A DNA stretch of 64,000 nt from the NCBI GenBank assembly GCA_038522945.1, contig JBCBJV010000004.1:186001-250000 (forward strand). The letters run 5' to 3'. The DNA comes from MED-G105 sp038522945. GTDB taxonomy: Bacteria > Pseudomonadota > Alphaproteobacteria > Caulobacterales > Parvularculaceae. The notes below the pieces were generated by a model, which did no database searches, was not told the DNA's origin, and was given only the letters and a program-made list of their open reading frames with translations. This document shows, piece after piece, positions 1 to 8,960 of the stretch. The position numbers and the translations under genes were made by a program. Every line of letters begins with the position of its first letter. Positions within the stretch are counted from its first letter, which is position 1.

Positions 1-489
1 GTCGGGGCAATATCCGAGCGGGACGTGGCCAAAATCCGTATCGGCGACAAGGGCCGGGCAAGCCTTGCAACGGGCGAAGAAATTGAGGGGACTGTCCGGT
101 TTATTGCCGCGGCCGCAGACCCTGCGACGCGCACATTTGACGTGGAACTCGAAATTCCTAACGCGGAGGGAACCTTGCGGGATGGCGTAACGGCGGAATT
201 CGAAGTCTTTGCGTCTCCTCGCTCGGCGCATTTCCTTCCCCGCTCGGCACTGACCCTAAATGATGAGGGTCAAATCGGAATCCGCCATGCAAACCCCGAC
301 GGGATCGTTCAGTTCGCGCGCGTTAACCTCATTGGGGAAGACAATGCTGGCGTCTGGGTCACGGGCCTTGAAGGTGCGCCAAAAGTCATTGTGCGCGGCC
401 AAGATTATGTGCGCGCTGGGCAACACGTCGATGTGGTTTCCGAGGATGCACTCAGCGACACGGGGTCAATGGAGGTCAGCCAACAATGA
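1..489 (+). CDS. RND efflux adaptor (membrane fusion protein), C-terminal part
   Basis: The reading frame is open from the first base, so the gene enters from the left and its start is not visible; 162 residues remain. The visible part has the beta-barrel and membrane-proximal layout of HlyD/AcrA-type periplasmic adaptors: a segment reading GTVRFIAAAADPATRTFDVE, followed by LRDGVTAEFEV and a closing strand-rich region with GLEGAPKVIVRGQDYVRAG. These adaptors link an inner-membrane RND pump to an outer-membrane channel. Its stop codon overlaps the start of the pump gene by four bases (ATGA), which supports one transcript and coupled translation. A GTG at position 25 is in frame but is internal to the domain and should not be taken as the true start. 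Confidence 0.85.
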   Translation, partial: VGAISERDVAKIRIGDKGRASLATGEEIEGTVRFIAAAADPATRTFDVELEIPNAEGTLRDGVTAEFEVFASPRSAHFLPRSALTLNDEGQIGIRHANPDGIVQFARVNLIGEDNAGVWVTGLEGAPKVIVRGQDYVRAGQHVDVVSEDALSDTGSMEVSQQ

Positions 490-3400
490 CAAGCCTCATC
501 GATGCCGCGTTTTCAAGGGTCAGAGTTGTTTTAACCGCGCTGGTGGTCCTGATCATCCTCGGGTTCTCCGCCTACAAATCGATCCCGCGGGAAGCCGAGC
601 CGGATATCCCTGCCCCGTTCGTCATTGTCACACTTCCCTTGCCGGGTGTCTCGCCAGAGGACGGGGAACGGCTTTTGGTGCGCCCCACCGAACTTGAACT
701 TCAAAGCATCGAAGGATTAAGCCAACTGGATAGTCTCGCGTTTGATGGCGCGGCCCAGATCATTGTTGAATTTGAGACGAGTACAGACATTGATCAGGCT
801 GTGACTGATGTCCGCGAAGCCGTGGATCGGGCAAAGTCTGAGTTTCCGAGCGATGCTGAAGAACCGCTCGTTGAAGAATTCAACGCCCAAAACCAGTTCC
901 CGATACTAACAGTGATCCTCTACGGTGAGGCACCTGAGCGGGCGATTTATCGCACAGCCACGCGCCTTCAAGACAAAATCGAAGGGATCTCCGGTGTCCT
1001 CGAAGCGAATTTGACTGGCTCGCGAGACGAACTCCTCGAAGCGATCATCAATCCGGAAACCCTTGAATCTTATGGCCTGACCGAGTTGGAAGTGGCCAAC
1101 GCGATCACATCAAACAACCAGCTTGTTACTGCAGGGTCGCTTGACCTGGCAGACGGCCGCTTCCAGGTCAAATCCCCAGGGCTCATCAAGGATGCCACCG
1201 ACTTGATGGCGATCCCTGTGCGGACCAATGAAGATCGAATTGTTACCATCGGCGATCTGGCCGATGTGCGCCGCGGCTTTGTTGATCGACAGGGCTATGC
1301 GCTCTTCAATGGCGAACCGGCAATCGGCATCGAACTATCAAAACGCGCCGGGGCGAACATTGTCGATACAATAACTGATACAAAAGCGCTTGTTGAAGCG
1401 GAATCCTCCGCGCGCAATTGGCCGTCTTCAATCCGGTATGAGTTTCTCGGCGACCGGGCAGTTGTCGTCAATGACAATCTTGAAGGGCTTACCTCATCGG
1501 TGATCACCGCGGTTGTCCTTGTGATGATTGTCATCGTCGCAGCGCTAGGCCTGCGCTCTGCGGTGATGGTTGGCATCGCGATACCAACCTCGTTCCTCAT
1601 TGGCTTTTTGCTCCTCACGCTGTTCGGCTACACGCTGAACATGATGGTTATGTTTGGCCTGGTCCTGGCTGTCGGGATGCTTGTGGATGGTGCCATCGTA
1701 ATCATCGAATATGCCGACCGGCGCATGGGCGAAGGCGCAGACCGAACAACCGCCTATTCTGAGGCTTCAAAGCGCATGTTCTGGCCGGTAATCACGTCAA
1801 CCGCGACAACTCTTGCTGCATTCCTCCCGTTCCTTTTCTGGGACGATATCGCCGGCAAGTTCATGAAGTTCCTGCCGCTCACATTGATCTTTGTTCTGAC
1901 GGCTTCGTTGCTAGTGGCTCTGATCTTTTTGCCAGTCCTCGGCTCTGTTTTCGGCATGCCCAAGTGGATGAAGGATCGTTTCGGCGCACGAGGAAAGACG
2001 GACACCACCTCGTCTCTTGAACTGGAACAAATTGATCCGACATCTCTAAATAGCTGGCTTGGCACATATGCACGCGCCTTGAGCGGCCTTGTGCAACGCC
2101 CGTTCCTTGTGATGACCGGCGCCGTTGCCCTCGTTGTTGTTTGCGTGACCACCTTCCGGATTGCATCGCCAGACCTTGAGTATTTTATCCGCACCGACAA
2201 TGAAGACGTCAGCCTTCTGGTGCTCGCCCGGGGCAATCTCTCCGCAGACCAAAAAATCGAGATCGTCAAGGATGTCTCCCGGCGCGTAGAAGGCCACCCG
2301 GCGATTGAGAACATCTTTATACAAACCGGTCCCAGTTTCGGCCGCTCTAACGAACTGCCCGCTGAAACAATCGGCCAGGTAGGCATTGACCTTGTCTATT
2401 ACTCAGACCGTGACCATTCGCGGATCATCTTGGAAGAATTTCGTGAAATGGTCGCCGGCATGCCGGGCGTTATCGTCGAGGTTCGCCAACGCGAGAATGG
2501 CCCGCCTGTTGGGAAGGATGTTCAGGTTGAAATCGCAGGTGCCGATTTTGATGCGATGGTCGACGCCGCCCACAAAGTACGAGAATTCACCAACACCGCC
2601 ATGCGCGAGGAGAATGGACAACAGGTCCATGTGTTTATGGATCAGGAAGATTCGCTTCCTCTCCCGGGGATCGAATGGTCCATGGAAATCGATCGGACGC
2701 TCGCCGGACGGTATGGGCTTTCCGTCCAACAGGCAGGCGCTGTGCTGCAACTCGCCACTGACGGGCTGCTTGTTGATAAATACCGCCCGGACGACGCCGA
2801 CGAAGAGATCGATATTCGCGTGCGCTATCCTGAGGAAAATCGAAGTGTACTCGGGCTCGAGAAAATCCGTGTGCAAACGTCTGACGGTGCTGTCCCAATT
2901 ACGAATTTTGTCGAGCGAACCGCAAAACCGCAAGTCGACAGGATTTTACGACGCAATGGGCAACGTATCATCGATGTGAAAGCCAACGCCAATACGCTCG
3001 TTGCAGGACACGAAGTTGGTCAGGATACGGCAGTTGCAGAAGTAAAGGCGTGGCTTGCTGAAACGGATCTTGGCCCTGGTGTCACAGCAGTTATTCGCGG
3101 TGCTGATGAAGAAACCAGCGCAGCAGCGGCGTTCTTCCAAGCCGCTATGACTGCATCGCTTTTCATGATTGCCATGATCCTGCTGCTTGAATTCAACAAC
3201 TTTTACCATTCCGCCTTGACCTTGACGGCGGTTGTCTTTTCCGTTTTCGGCGTTCTTCTTGGTGTGGCGCTCTCTGGCCAGTACCTGAGTGTCATCATGA
3301 CCGGCGTGGGAATCGTCGCGTTGGCAGGGATCGTGGTAAACAATAACATTGTCCTCATCGACACCTATCAACTTATGCGACGACAAGGTCTGAGTGCGGA

Positions 3401-3752
3401 AGATGCCGTTATCCGCACAGCTGCCCAGCGCATTCGGCCGGTCCTTCTGACCACTGCAACGACCATCCTTGGCCTGTTACCAATGGTCTTTGAACTGAAT
3501 GTCGATTTTGCCGCTGGTACCATTTCTCGCGGGTCAACCACATCAGACTGGTGGGTTTTGCTTTCGTCTGCGGTCGTTTACGGCTTGGCGTTTTCAACTC
3601 TCCTTACCCTGATTTTAACGCCTGTGCTATTAGCGGCACCGACGGTAATCGGACAGCGCTTTTCCAAAGCACCGACACTGCCAAGAATTGGACAGCCGAC
3701 TGAGGATCAACGCTCAATGCAAAAATCAATCAGTCGCCAAGTCGCCGAATAG
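486..3752 (+). CDS. RND family efflux transporter permease
   Basis: The product has 1088 residues, within the usual range for inner-membrane proton-driven RND pumps of the AcrB/CzcA superfamily. It shows one N-terminal membrane helix (about residues 13-30), a large periplasmic loop, a helix bundle around residues 335-475, a second periplasmic loop and a C-terminal helix bundle. The relay-helix region reads VLAVGMLVDGAIVIIE, where the single Asp replaces the double Asp of AcrB. The C-terminal bundle has GIVALAGIVVNNNIVLID, a typical RND signature. It starts inside the adaptor stop codon. The substrate cannot be read from the sequence. No outer-membrane channel gene follows; it may be to the left of the window or elsewhere. 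Confidence 0.93.
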   Translation: MTSLIDAAFSRVRVVLTALVVLIILGFSAYKSIPREAEPDIPAPFVIVTLPLPGVSPEDGERLLVRPTELELQSIEGLSQLDSLAFDGAAQIIVEFETSTDIDQAVTDVREAVDRAKSEFPSDAEEPLVEEFNAQNQFPILTVILYGEAPERAIYRTATRLQDKIEGISGVLEANLTGSRDELLEAIINPETLESYGLTELEVANAITSNNQLVTAGSLDLADGRFQVKSPGLIKDATDLMAIPVRTNEDRIVTIGDLADVRRGFVDRQGYALFNGEPAIGIELSKRAGANIVDTITDTKALVEAESSARNWPSSIRYEFLGDRAVVVNDNLEGLTSSVITAVVLVMIVIVAALGLRSAVMVGIAIPTSFLIGFLLLTLFGYTLNMMVMFGLVLAVGMLVDGAIVIIEYADRRMGEGADRTTAYSEASKRMFWPVITSTATTLAAFLPFLFWDDIAGKFMKFLPLTLIFVLTASLLVALIFLPVLGSVFGMPKWMKDRFGARGKTDTTSSLELEQIDPTSLNSWLGTYARALSGLVQRPFLVMTGAVALVVVCVTTFRIASPDLEYFIRTDNEDVSLLVLARGNLSADQKIEIVKDVSRRVEGHPAIENIFIQTGPSFGRSNELPAETIGQVGIDLVYYSDRDHSRIILEEFREMVAGMPGVIVEVRQRENGPPVGKDVQVEIAGADFDAMVDAAHKVREFTNTAMREENGQQVHVFMDQEDSLPLPGIEWSMEIDRTLAGRYGLSVQQAGAVLQLATDGLLVDKYRPDDADEEIDIRVRYPEENRSVLGLEKIRVQTSDGAVPITNFVERTAKPQVDRILRRNGQRIIDVKANANTLVAGHEVGQDTAVAEVKAWLAETDLGPGVTAVIRGADEETSAAAAFFQAAMTASLFMIAMILLLEFNNFYHSALTLTAVVFSVFGVLLGVALSGQYLSVIMTGVGIVALAGIVVNNNIVLIDTYQLMRRQGLSAEDAVIRTAAQRIRPVLLTTATTILGLLPMVFELNVDFAAGTISRGSTTSDWWVLLSSAVVYGLAFSTLLTLILTPVLLAAPTVIGQRFSKAPTLPRIGQPTEDQRSMQKSISRQVAE

Positions 3753-3826
3753 TCAACGCGTCCTGAGAACCAGACAAGTCTTTAGTCCGCACAAAGACCC
3801 TTCGATCAACAATCGCCCAACCGAAA

Positions 3827-4831
3827 TCAGCCACCGTCGTTGGTTTCATCAGAAGAAGGCTCGTCTCGTGGGCCGTTTTCCTCTTCACCTGGGATGGAGA
3901 AGATCTGGCCGGGATATATCAGATCCGGGTCACGAATCTGGCTTTCATTGGCTTCATAAATGACAGTGTACTGAAAACCGCTGCCGTAGACGCGCCGGGC
4001 AATCCGCCAGAGACTGTTGCCCGGTTGAACGATTACACTTCCGTCTCTAAGCTGAATGTCTTCCGGACGCGCCCTTTCAAACGGAATTTCAATCGCAAAA
4101 GCTGGCTCGCCGTTCTCGTCTAGTTGGACCGCCTGCAGTGTGTAAACGCCCGGGCTGAGCGTGGCCATGATGGTCCAATTCCCATTTTCGTCAGAGCGCG
4201 CTTCGTCGATCAATCGGCCGCTCGCGAACAATCTGACAATACGGTCCGGCTCTGCGGTTCCGGCGAAGATCACCGTTCCTGAATCATCATAGTCAATCGA
4301 TCTTATTGAGAGCGGGCCAAGAGCGGGCGCTGGGTCTCGTGGATCCTGCAGAATGACGGTCTGACCACCCGGCGTCGTGCGCAAAACGAGGGGCTTGTCA
4401 CCTTCGTTCTCGGGGACGTAAATCACCACAGTTTCATCAGACCGGACGATCAAGCCTTCTCGCGTCGTCATTTCAAGAGTCAGCTCAACCGCACCAGCAT
4501 CGAGACTGGCTTCGGAAAAAACTGTCCAGTCACCATTTGCTTCCGCGGTGGTGGTCTCCAGCAGTTCACCATTTGCGTAAAGACGCACTTCCGCACCTGA
4601 CTCAGCTCGCCCTGCAATCACGAGATCGCCCGTGCGGTCGACCCGGACAATATCAAAACTTGGCAGTGTGGATTTTGCTTCCGGTTCATCGGCGGCGGCC
4701 GTGTCGGGCCCTTCTTCGGTGACAGCCTCGCTCTGTTCCGGTGCGGGGTCGATCAGATCGAACTCTTGCGCAGCCCGCCAGGCGATGAACCCGAGAATAA
4801 TCAACAGGAAGAAAATAATGACGACGCGCAT
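3827..4831 (-). CDS. Membrane-anchored LysM protein with Ig-like repeats
   Basis: I place the start at the ATG at 4831, giving 334 residues that open with MRVVIIFFLLIILGFIAW, a single membrane helix, with AAAGGGG upstream as ribosome site. After the anchor comes an acidic stretch, then two Ig-like or bacterial adhesion-type beta modules (GRAESGAEVRLYANGELL and GTAEPDRIVRLFASGRL), and at the C-terminus a LysM domain with PGNSLWRIARRVYG and the closing YPGQIFSIP. LysM domains bind the glycan of peptidoglycan, so the protein probably sits in the inner membrane and reaches into the cell wall. This architecture is common in alphaproteobacteria. It is transcribed away from the LOG gene, the two starts being about 106 bases apart. 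Confidence 0.85.
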   Translation of the reverse strand: MRVVIIFFLLIILGFIAWRAAQEFDLIDPAPEQSEAVTEEGPDTAAADEPEAKSTLPSFDIVRVDRTGDLVIAGRAESGAEVRLYANGELLETTTAEANGDWTVFSEASLDAGAVELTLEMTTREGLIVRSDETVVIYVPENEGDKPLVLRTTPGGQTVILQDPRDPAPALGPLSIRSIDYDDSGTVIFAGTAEPDRIVRLFASGRLIDEARSDENGNWTIMATLSPGVYTLQAVQLDENGEPAFAIEIPFERARPEDIQLRDGSVIVQPGNSLWRIARRVYGSGFQYTVIYEANESQIRDPDLIYPGQIFSIPGEEENGPRDEPSSDETNDGG

Positions 4832-4937
4832 CGGACCGACCCCTTTGATTTCGTCTGTTTGACCCCAGTTGACACTGACTGTACCAAGAGGCGATTCGCG
4901 GTACAATCGCAGCGAAGGTCAGAAAAACGATAAGTAT

Positions 4938-5492
4938 ATGAAATCTCTACTGGTTTATTGTGGGTCACGGGTTGGCGACGATCCTGTGTTTGAAGCAGCT
5001 GCGCGCGAATTAGGCGAAATGGCGGCGGCCAAAGGCTGGCGTATCGTTTATGGCGGCGGCAAGCTCGGATTGATGGGCGTCACTGCTGGCGCGGCTCGCG
5101 ACGCTGGCGGCGATGTCTTTGGGGTGATCCCTGAGTTTCTGGTTGAAATGGAAGGCGTGCTTGACGGTGTTCGCCACACCATCGTTGACACCATGCACGA
5201 GCGCAAAATGATGATGTTCGACGAAGCGGACGCCATCGTGACTTTGCCCGGCGGGATCGGCACCCTGGAAGAAGTCATCGAGACGGTCTCCTGGGCGAGA
5301 CTCCAGCTTCACCGCAAACCGATCATTGTCCTGAACATCAAAGAATTCTGGTCGCCGTTGAAAACTCTTTTGGAGCACATTGTCGATCGCGGATTTGCCG
5401 ACGAAGCGCTCCGCACAGACCTTACCTTTGTCGACACTGTAGAAGATATCTTCCCGATCGCTGAGCGCTTCACGCTGGAAGCTGTCGTTTAG
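4938..5492 (+). CDS. LOG family protein (nucleotide 5'-monophosphate phosphoribohydrolase)
   Basis: The ATG at 4938 gives 184 residues starting MKSLLVYCGSRVGDDPVF, a typical LOG N-terminus; the open frame reaches upstream but adds an unlikely tail. Conserved elements are YGGGKLGLMG near residue 43 and PGGIGTLEE near residue 104, which in the family form the nucleotide-binding site and hold the catalytic Arg/Glu. LOG proteins release free cytokinin-like bases from their riboside monophosphates; in bacteria the role may be general nucleotide turnover. The ribosome site is weak. It lies between the LysM gene (divergent) and gltX (convergent), so it is probably transcribed alone. Confidence 0.88.
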   Translation: MKSLLVYCGSRVGDDPVFEAAARELGEMAAAKGWRIVYGGGKLGLMGVTAGAARDAGGDVFGVIPEFLVEMEGVLDGVRHTIVDTMHERKMMMFDEADAIVTLPGGIGTLEEVIETVSWARLQLHRKPIIVLNIKEFWSPLKTLLEHIVDRGFADEALRTDLTFVDTVEDIFPIAERFTLEAVV

Positions 5493-5506
5493 TCGACAAG
5501 GAATAG

Positions 5507-6865
5507 TCAGCTCGCTGCATTTTTCAGTCGCGTGCGCGCCTTGTCGGGACCTATCAGCACAAAGAGCTTATCCATTTCCGGGCCACGCGCCTGGCCCGTT
5601 AAGGCAAGCCGCAACGGCATGAAAAGGCCCTTGCCCTTGCGGCCCGTTGCTTCCTTCACCGCAGCAGTGAAAGCTTGCCAACTGTCCTCGCCGAAATCTC
5701 CGACCGGAACATGGTCAACTGCTGCTTGCAGCATTGCCTTGTCTTCACTTGAAAGATCAGCAGGCGGTGCAATGTCGCTCTCAATGACGTCCCGCCAATC
5801 TGCCGCGTCAGAGAGCTTCTCGATATTGCCATGAACGGCATTCCAAACGGTTTCCGATACACCGAGAGTGGAGAGCCTGGATTCCAGATCTTGATAAGGC
5901 ATCTCATGCAGGATCTTCGCATTCAATGCCTGGAGGTCAGCCTCGGCAAAGCGCGCAGGAGCCCGGCCGACACGGTCAAAGTCAAACCCTTGGGCTAGCT
6001 CATTGAGATCCCGAACCGGCACAACGGGCTCGGATGTCCCGAGGCGCGCAAGCAAACTGGTAATCGCTTGGGGCTCAATGCCGCTGTCGCGCATGGACTC
6101 AATGGAAAGACTGCCAAGGCGTTTGGAAAGCCCTTCGCCATCCGCACCCACAAGCAAGGAGTGGTGCGCAAAGGCCGGCATCGTGCCGCCGCGCCTGTGA
6201 TCAATCAGGAACCCCATCAGTTCGACCTGCACTGCGGTATTGGTCACATGGTCTTCACCGCGGATTACGTGGGTAATGCCGGTATCGATATCGTCAACGC
6301 AGCTCGGCAATGTATAAAGATACATGCCATCCGCCCGGATCAGGACCGGGTCGGAGACTGAGGCTGTGTCCACGGTCGTCTCGCCACGGATCAAGTCTTG
6401 CCAGGCAACCGGCTTTTGCGAGAGCTTGAAGCGCCAATGGGGCTGGCGGCCTTCTGCTTCAAATTTGGCTCTGTCTTCGTCAGTCAGGTCGAGCGCTGCG
6501 CGATCATAGACCGGCGGCAACCCCCGCGCCCGTTGCAGCTTGCGTTTGCGGTCAAGTTCTTCCGGGGTCTCGTAGCAGGGGTATAAGAGCCCCAACTCTT
6601 TCAACTTGTCCGCAACCTGATTGTATTCATCAAAGCGATCTGATTGCTTGAACGTCTCGCCCCAGACAAGGCCGAGCCAGGTCAGGTCATTGCGAATGCC
6701 GTCTTCGAATTCTGCTGTTGACCGTTCCTGGTCCGTATCATCGATCCGCAGAACGAACGTCCCGCCCGACTTGTGGGCAAACAGCCAGTTCCACAAGGCG
6801 GCGCGGACATTGCCCACGTGAAGCCGGCCGGTCGGGGACGGCGCGAAACGTACTTTAACAGTCAT
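5507..6865 (-). CDS. gltX: Glutamate--tRNA ligase
   Basis: This 452-residue class I aminoacyl-tRNA synthetase carries the HIGH-type motif as HVGN at residues 16-19, preceded by FAPSPTGRL, and the KMSKS-type motif as LSKR at residues 246-249. The Rossmann fold with DDTDQERS is intact. Length fits the shorter GltX type found in alphaproteobacteria, which commonly have two copies; whether this copy charges tRNA-Glu, tRNA-Gln or both cannot be told here. It is convergent with the LOG gene with only 14 bases between the stop codons, and follows nadE on the same strand about 52 bases downstream. Confidence 0.95.
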   Translation of the reverse strand: MTVKVRFAPSPTGRLHVGNVRAALWNWLFAHKSGGTFVLRIDDTDQERSTAEFEDGIRNDLTWLGLVWGETFKQSDRFDEYNQVADKLKELGLLYPCYETPEELDRKRKLQRARGLPPVYDRAALDLTDEDRAKFEAEGRQPHWRFKLSQKPVAWQDLIRGETTVDTASVSDPVLIRADGMYLYTLPSCVDDIDTGITHVIRGEDHVTNTAVQVELMGFLIDHRRGGTMPAFAHHSLLVGADGEGLSKRLGSLSIESMRDSGIEPQAITSLLARLGTSEPVVPVRDLNELAQGFDFDRVGRAPARFAEADLQALNAKILHEMPYQDLESRLSTLGVSETVWNAVHGNIEKLSDAADWRDVIESDIAPPADLSSEDKAMLQAAVDHVPVGDFGEDSWQAFTAAVKEATGRKGKGLFMPLRLALTGQARGPEMDKLFVLIGPDKARTRLKNAAS

Positions 6866-6917
6866 TTAGATCTCTAATTTCTATTTCTGGCGCTTATAAA
6901 GCGCTAGCTCATACGCG

Positions 6918-8603
6918 CTAATGCCGGTCCCGCCAACCATTGGTGATGGGATACCGCCGGTCGCGGCCGAAATTCACCCGAGTGACCTTCGGCCCTGGCG
7001 GCGCCTGGCGACGCTTATACTCTGCCACGTACAAAAGGTGCTCGATCCTGCGGACCACAGCCTCGTCAAAGCCATCCGCCACAATGTCGCGCACGGAGAG
7101 CTCCTGTTCTACGAGCCGCTCCAGAATGCCATCCAGAATATCATAAGGCGGCAGGCTATCCTGATCGGTTTGATCTTCGCGCAATTCCGCCGATGGAGCC
7201 TTCGTCAGGATCCGTTCCGGGATGACCATACCCGTCGGTCCAAGCAGGCCTTCAGGATGGTTCTTGTTGCGCCAGTCACACAGGCGATAGACATCGGACT
7301 TGTAGATGTCCTTGAGCGGATTAAACCCGCCATTCATATCGCCATAGAGCGTTGCGTACCCCACGGACATTTCCGACTTGTTGCCCGTCGTCAGCACCAT
7401 ATGGCCAAACTTGTTAGAAAGGGCCATGAGGATGACCCCGCGAATGCGCGACTGGATGTTTTCTTCCGTGACATCCTCATCTTTACCCGCGAATGCATCG
7501 GCCAGCATCACATCGAACGCCTCGACCGCTGGCTCAATGGCAATGGACTGGTAGGCAACGCCGAGCATATCCGCGCAAGCCTGCGCATCTGCCAGGCTGT
7601 CCGGACTGGTGTAGCGAGACGGCATCATCACGCAGTGGACCCGGTCCGGGCCCAATGCATCGACGGCAATGGCGGCCGTTAATGCACTGTCGACACCGCC
7701 GGACAACCCAATGACAACGCCGGGAAAACGGTTCTTTTCAATATAGTCGCGAACACCAAGGGTCACCGCCCGGTAGACCAGTTCTTCACCGCCGACCCAC
7801 TCGCAAGAGGGGCCCTCCGTGCACGACCATTGGCCGCCTTCCGTTTGCCTCTCCCTTTGCCAGCGCGTCATATGAATGCCGGGCTCAAACTGCGGGGCAC
7901 GGAACACTGTCTCGCCATTGGCATTCATCACGAACGACGCGCCATCGAAAACAATTTCGTCCTGGCCAGCCAGCTGGTTGACGAACAGGAGGGGTTTGCC
8001 GGTTGCCAGGACCCTTTCGCGCGCCGCGACCTCGCGCTCGTCCAGGGCGGTTTCCCGAAACGGCGATCCATGGGGGACAACAAAAAAGGCCGCGCCGTTT
8101 TCCGCCAGATGTTCCCCCGCGCCCGGGATCCACATGTCTTCGCAGACCATCAATCCGACCGGCACACCCTTGATGGTAACCGGATCGGGATAGTCAGGCC
8201 CCGGCGTAAACCGGCGGGGCTCATCGAAAACGCCATAGTTGGGCAGGCGCACCTTGTAGCGGATCGCAGCGACCTCGCCTTCCGCCAGGACCAACGCCGC
8301 ATTGTAGAGCTTGCCCTCTTCCACCCATGGACTGCCAATAATCATGGGTGGGCCACCGTCGGCGGACACCTCGGCGAGCGCCATCACCGCTTCCCGGCAG
8401 GCGCGCTGGTAGGCGGGCTTCTGCACCAGATCTTCAGGCGGGTAGCCGGATACCACCAGCTCGCAAAAAACGGCAAGGTCTGCGCCTTTGGCGGCGGCTT
8501 CTGCCCGCGCCTCAATGATCTTGCGCTGGTTCCCGGCGATATCGCCAACGGTGGGCGCGATTTGGCAAATGGCGATGGAAAGGGCGTCTGCTGCGGCTGT
8601 CAT
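6918..8603 (-). CDS. nadE: Glutamine-dependent NAD+ synthetase
   Basis: The 561-residue product joins two domains. The N-terminal nitrilase-like glutaminase has the expected Glu48, Lys117 and Cys154 (in MVCEDMW) triad. The C-terminal ATP-dependent amidating domain has the P-loop SGGVDS at residues 301-306. Ammonia released from glutamine is used to turn nicotinic acid adenine dinucleotide into NAD+, the last step of NAD synthesis. Length and layout match the bacterial two-domain enzyme. gltX lies downstream in the same direction. A short possible coding frame ends 9 bases upstream of the start. Confidence 0.95.
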   Translation of the reverse strand: MTAAADALSIAICQIAPTVGDIAGNQRKIIEARAEAAAKGADLAVFCELVVSGYPPEDLVQKPAYQRACREAVMALAEVSADGGPPMIIGSPWVEEGKLYNAALVLAEGEVAAIRYKVRLPNYGVFDEPRRFTPGPDYPDPVTIKGVPVGLMVCEDMWIPGAGEHLAENGAAFFVVPHGSPFRETALDEREVAARERVLATGKPLLFVNQLAGQDEIVFDGASFVMNANGETVFRAPQFEPGIHMTRWQRERQTEGGQWSCTEGPSCEWVGGEELVYRAVTLGVRDYIEKNRFPGVVIGLSGGVDSALTAAIAVDALGPDRVHCVMMPSRYTSPDSLADAQACADMLGVAYQSIAIEPAVEAFDVMLADAFAGKDEDVTEENIQSRIRGVILMALSNKFGHMVLTTGNKSEMSVGYATLYGDMNGGFNPLKDIYKSDVYRLCDWRNKNHPEGLLGPTGMVIPERILTKAPSAELREDQTDQDSLPPYDILDGILERLVEQELSVRDIVADGFDEAVVRRIEHLLYVAEYKRRQAPPGPKVTRVNFGRDRRYPITNGWRDRH

Positions 8604-8612
8604 GACCGGGAT

Positions 8613-8750
8613 TTAAGACCTCCTCGCGCGCTCAGCAAGGCGGCAGCCCAGCATCTCGAACGCCTTCAAGAGCTCGGGGTTTTCGGGGCTTCTCAAGACG
8701 AATTTTATCAAAATGGGGCACTCCACTTCAATTTGACGAAACGGCACCAT
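8613..8750 (-). CDS. Possible small protein upstream of nadE
   Basis: An open frame of 45 residues begins MVPFRQIEVECPILIKFVL and ends LKAFEMLGCRLAERARRS, stopping just before nadE on the same strand. Amino acid composition and third-position bias look coding rather than random, and the distance to nadE would fit an operon. No good ribosome site stands before the ATG, and the frame stays open further upstream into sequence that looks unlike protein. I recognise no family. It could also be chance reading of leader sequence. The rest of 8751-8960 shows nothing else I can name. Confidence 0.25.
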   Translation of the reverse strand: MVPFRQIEVECPILIKFVLRSPENPELLKAFEMLGCRLAERARRS

Positions 8751-8960
8751 AAGCCCGGTGAAGGGGGTGTTCGATAAGTTTTTTTGGGGAGCGACGCCGC
8801 AGCTGAGCGTGGGCAGCGCGGTCACTTGTCGCCGCACGCCTGTATAGGCCTCAGTCACGTCACATTTTCCCGGCCATATGCTGGAGTTAAAGGCGTTGGA
8901 CAAAAGCCACCGGAAATTGTCTAATTGCCTGCGTGGGTATGCAAATTGGGGACTGGGGAC

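Noticed and set aside
25..60. GTG at 25 as start of the first gene
   Set aside because: The frame is open to base 1 and the domain is incomplete, so the gene is truncated by the window edge.
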